NCBI GenBank assembly: GCA_045654025.1
Contig: JAZOMO010000040.1
Coordinates: forward strand, 1 to 16,067
Reading direction: 5' to 3'
DNA: 16,067 bases
From: Scatosoma sp045654025
GTDB taxonomy: Bacteria; Bacillota; Clostridia; Christensenellales; Borkfalkiaceae
Positions 14,354 through 16,067 of this stretch are shown here, piece after piece. A program made the position numbers and the translations under genes. The notes below the pieces were generated by a model, which saw nothing but the letters and a program-made list of their open reading frames with translations, was not told the origin of the DNA and searched no databases. Position 1 is the first letter of the stretch; each line of letters starts with the position of its first letter.

Positions 14354-14419
14354 GTGAAGTTATCCTGCGGATAGTGAAGTTTTTGCCTATGGCAAAAGTG
14401 AAGTTTCGCCTTGTGGCGA
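14354..14419. repeat. Constant-linker, variable-hairpin array, GTGAAGTT family (array D)
   Basis: Three copies of GTGAAGTT (14354-14361, 14374-14381, 14398-14405), each followed by a different hairpin: TATCC/GGATA (14361-14373), TTTTGCC/GGCAAAA (14381-14397) and TCGCC/GGCGA (14406-14419). Same build as arrays A-C with another linker. It starts 4 nt after the last operon gene, so it is in the 3' end of the operon mRNA and may serve as its end structure. Confidence 0.75.
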
Positions 14420-14431
14420 GGTTAAGGTAGA

Positions 14432-14505
14432 ACAATCCCTCCGCCAACGCCTCTGCAAGCCACCTCCCTTTGCACAAGGGAGGCGGGGCTTTGGGAGGAA
14501 ATTGT
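14432..14505. repeat. MITE-like hairpin element (ACAATCCCTCC type)
   Basis: Outer arms ACAATCCCTCC (14432-14442) and GGGAGG-aa-ATTGT (14493-14505) surround an inner hairpin CCTCCCTT-tgcac-AAGGGAGG (14463-14483). It encodes no protein. The core CTCCCTTTGCACAAGGGAG matches my memory of a dispersed element in gut Clostridia; unverified. Same geometry as 1757-1824. Confidence 0.65.
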
Positions 14506-14524
14506 GAAAAGTGCCGTGAAAGGC

Positions 14525-14553
14525 TTGATTTTTTTGGCGGAATTTGGTATTAT
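14525..14553 (+). promoter_or_regulatory. Promoter upstream of dUTPase-trmB
   Basis: -35 TTGATT (14525-14530, 4 of 6), 17-nt spacer, -10 TATTAT (14548-14553, 5 of 6). It would give a leader of about 215 nt before the dUTPase ATG at 14777. The leader contains CTCAG/CTGAG pairing inside GGCG/CGCC (about 14616-14660) and an inverted pair TTTTGTTATAA (14711-14721)/TTATGTAACAAAA (14747-14759) near the gene. No other gene is seen in 14506-14776. Confidence 0.5.
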
Positions 14554-14776
14554 TTTTATGTAAGGCTTCTTCACATCATCTGGTTGATTTTTAACGGAAA
14601 AATAATTGCGAAAATGCGGCGTGCTTTGCTCAGTTACAGACCGCTGAGGGTATGCGCCTTCACAAAACACTTGCCTTTCTTATATTTTTCTCGTTAAACC
14701 AACAAAAAGATTTTGTTATAAATCAACCATTTTCTGTGATACAGTCTTATGTAACAAAAAATTAGAGGTGCTGAAA

Positions 14777-15217
14777 ATGCCAAAGATTGCCGTTAAAAAG
14801 TTGGATGAAAGGGCGGTGTTGCCCTGCTATGGTTCGGATTTTGCCGCAGGGGCGGATCTGTACGCCGTCTTGGACGAGCCCGTCGTGATTGCCGCAGGGG
14901 AAACGAAGCTGATTCGTACCGGGCTTTCCATGGAGATACCCAAAGGGTATGCAGGCTTGATTTATGCAAGAAGCGGGCTTGCCACAAAGCGTGGGCTGGC
15001 GCCTGCGAACAAGGTCGGTGTCGTCGATGCCGATTATCGTGGCGAGGTGATGGTTGCTCTGCATAACCACTCTGCCGTGGCGCAGACGGTGGAATCGGGG
15101 GAGAGAATTGCACAGCTTGTCGTTGCTCCTTTCCTGCGCGCGGAGTACTACGAAACCGAACAGCTGTCCGAAACCGTACGCGGTGAGGGTGGCTTTGGCA
15201 GCACGGGGAGTAAATAA
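14777..15217 (+). CDS. dut: dUTP diphosphatase
   Basis: 146-residue trimeric enzyme that converts dUTP to dUMP and pyrophosphate, keeping uracil out of DNA and supplying dUMP for thymidylate. All five family motifs are present: I AGADLYA (24-30), II ARSGLA (64-69), III GVVDADYRGEV (81-91) with catalytic Asp84, IV SGERIAQLVV (107-116) and V RGEGGFGSTG (135-144), the flexible arm that closes on the substrate. AGAGGTG (14764-14770) lies 6 nt before ATG 14777, so an in-frame GTG at 14768 is not the start. The trmB gene follows after 2 nt, so they form one operon. dUTPases occur both in hosts and in phages; coupling to trmB points to a host gene. Confidence 0.95.
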   Translation: MPKIAVKKLDERAVLPCYGSDFAAGADLYAVLDEPVVIAAGETKLIRTGLSMEIPKGYAGLIYARSGLATKRGLAPANKVGVVDADYRGEVMVALHNHSAVAQTVESGERIAQLVVAPFLRAEYYETEQLSETVRGEGGFGSTGSK

Positions 15218-15219
15218 GT

Positions 15220-15906
15220 ATGGCGCAACGAATGAGAAAAAAACGGCACTTTGACGAGCGTATGAGCGCAACCCAAAAATGGTTGCTTGCCCGTGGTGCT
15301 GGCGGCATCTTGAATATGAAAGAGGCGGCGGAAAATTACCGCGCTTTGGTGGATTTTAAGGCGGTGTTTGGCAACGATAACCCCGTCGATATCGAAATCG
15401 GTTGCGGTAAGGGCGGCTTCCTTTGCGAGCTTGCGAGGCGCAATCCTGACCGTAATTATATCGGCGTGGAAATGGTGAGCAACGTCGTTATTTCTGCCAT
15501 GGAAAATGCCGAAAAGCAGGGCGCAGAGAACGTGCGGTTCTTGAATATCCGCGCAGAGTGCTTGCCTTGCTATATCCCCGAGGGGAGTGTGGGGAACGTC
15601 TATTTGAATTTCTCTACGCCGTTGCCCAAGCTTGGCTACGTTTCCCAGCGTTTGACCTATCGGGGTTTCTTGGAAATGTATAAAAAGCTGCTTGTCGCTG
15701 ACGGCAAGGTCGTGCAAAAGACGGACAATCGTGATTTCTTCGATTTTTCCTTGGAGGAATACAAGGCTTCGGGGTTCGAGCTGACCGAGCTGACCTATAA
15801 CCTGCACGAGAACGGTAGCCCGGAGTGGAATATCATCACCGAATACGAACGCAAGTGGGTGGAGCAGGGGTTGCCTATACACCGCGTTATAGCCCTTAAA
15901 AAGTAA
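15220..15906 (+). CDS. trmB: tRNA (guanine-N7-)-methyltransferase, with altered motif
   Basis: 228 residues. Uses S-adenosylmethionine to methylate G46 in the tRNA variable loop. Seen: SAM-binding IEIGCGKGGF (58-67), IGVEM (81-85), KTDN (167-170) and the C-terminal TEYERKWVEQGLPIHR (207-222), all in the family order and at usual length. The family motif usually reads NFSDPWPKxxHxxRRLT; here it is NFSTPLPKLGYVSQRLT (130-146), so the conserved Asp and Trp and one Arg are replaced. I faintly recall Clostridia relatives with other residues here, so it may be a lineage variant with changed tRNA contacts. ATG starts 2 nt after the dUTPase stop; GGGGAG (15205-15210) is about 9 nt upstream. Confidence 0.9.
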   Translation: MAQRMRKKRHFDERMSATQKWLLARGAGGILNMKEAAENYRALVDFKAVFGNDNPVDIEIGCGKGGFLCELARRNPDRNYIGVEMVSNVVISAMENAEKQGAENVRFLNIRAECLPCYIPEGSVGNVYLNFSTPLPKLGYVSQRLTYRGFLEMYKKLLVADGKVVQKTDNRDFFDFSLEEYKASGFELTELTYNLHENGSPEWNIITEYERKWVEQGLPIHRVIALKK

Positions 15907-16030
15907 AAAAAGAAGAATATGCGGCGCAATACTGCGTCAAACCTGCGCGCCTCTCGCTCGTGTACGGATAGTACACTCCCGTCGAGGTGCTCGGGTTTCC
16001 TTGTCTTGCTTGCATCTTGCTTCTTTTTTT
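15905..16030. repeat. Long imperfect palindrome with terminator ends after trmB
   Basis: AAAAAAAGAAG (15905-15915) pairs with CTTCTTTTTTT (16020-16030), and an inner region 15940-15998 folds as AAACC/GGGTTT, CGCCTC/GAGGTG and GTGTAC/GTACAC around loop GGATA. The seven-T end and its place directly behind trmB (it begins at the stop codon) make it a likely operon terminator. The inner part looks like a dispersed repeat or structured RNA; identity unverified. Confidence 0.55.
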
Positions 16031-16067
16031 GGCGGTTTGGTGGGGCCTGTGCTGTTACAACGTTGAA
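16031..16067. other. Unassigned sequence at the window edge
   Basis: 37 nt, G/T-rich, with no start codon plus ribosome binding site and no repeat that I can recognise. It is cut by the window end. Confidence 0.3.

Noticed and set aside
14470..14697. 75-codon plus-strand frame between the packaging operon and dUTPase
   Set aside because: It begins inside the hairpin element at 14432-14505 and runs through promoter-like DNA with no binding site before a start.

Overview
The window reads as a chromosome segment of a Gram-positive, gut-type Clostridia member (Bacillota). The grounds are AGGAGG-type ribosome binding sites, sigma-A promoters, a Bacillus/Clostridium-type LexA box, an MsmK/UgpC-type sugar-importer ATPase, an RNase-free tRNA methyltransferase/dUTPase pair, and many short palindromic intergenic repeats. 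A Christensenellales-like lineage is my guess; it comes from memory of similar proteins and repeats, not from a search.

Layout. 9-1403 (+) is the ATPase of a carbohydrate ABC importer. 1404-1978 has no gene and is packed with palindromic repeat elements and two bidirectional terminators. 1979-4471 (-) encodes a large exported beta-propeller-like protein with an SH3-like domain and a C-terminal membrane anchor. Between 4484 and 4838 lie two divergent promoters: one for the propeller protein, and one facing right whose transcription start is covered by a perfect LexA/SOS box. The right-facing promoter leads, possibly via a 26-codon leader ORF, to a small sigma-region-4/ArpU-like regulator (4839-5390, TTG start). 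A second exported, SH3-like, membrane-anchored protein lies on the minus strand (5429-6103).

From 6158 to 14349 (+) there is a compact head-morphogenesis and DNA-packaging cassette in short-tailed phage (P22-like) style. It contains the large terminase, a small helper that may be terminase-related, portal, scaffold, major capsid protein, a connector, a tail hub/nozzle-like protein and a 161-residue protein of unknown role. All frames are intact. I see no integrase, replication, lysis, tail-fibre or needle genes. Behind it come a repeat-rich gap (14350-14776), dUTPase (14777-15217), a tRNA (guanine-N7-)-methyltransferase with an altered motif (15220-15906) and a terminator-like repeat element at the window end.

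How it may work together (inference). DNA damage would release LexA, the regulator would be made, and it would switch on a minimal capsid-and-packaging operon. That is the logic of a domesticated prophage or gene-transfer-agent-like particle. A second layer of interest is a set of arrays in which the linker sequence is constant (AATTCAC, AGTTAT or GTGAAGTT) while the hairpins between the linkers differ in sequence but keep base pairing. One such array sits inside the operon, between scaffold and capsid genes.
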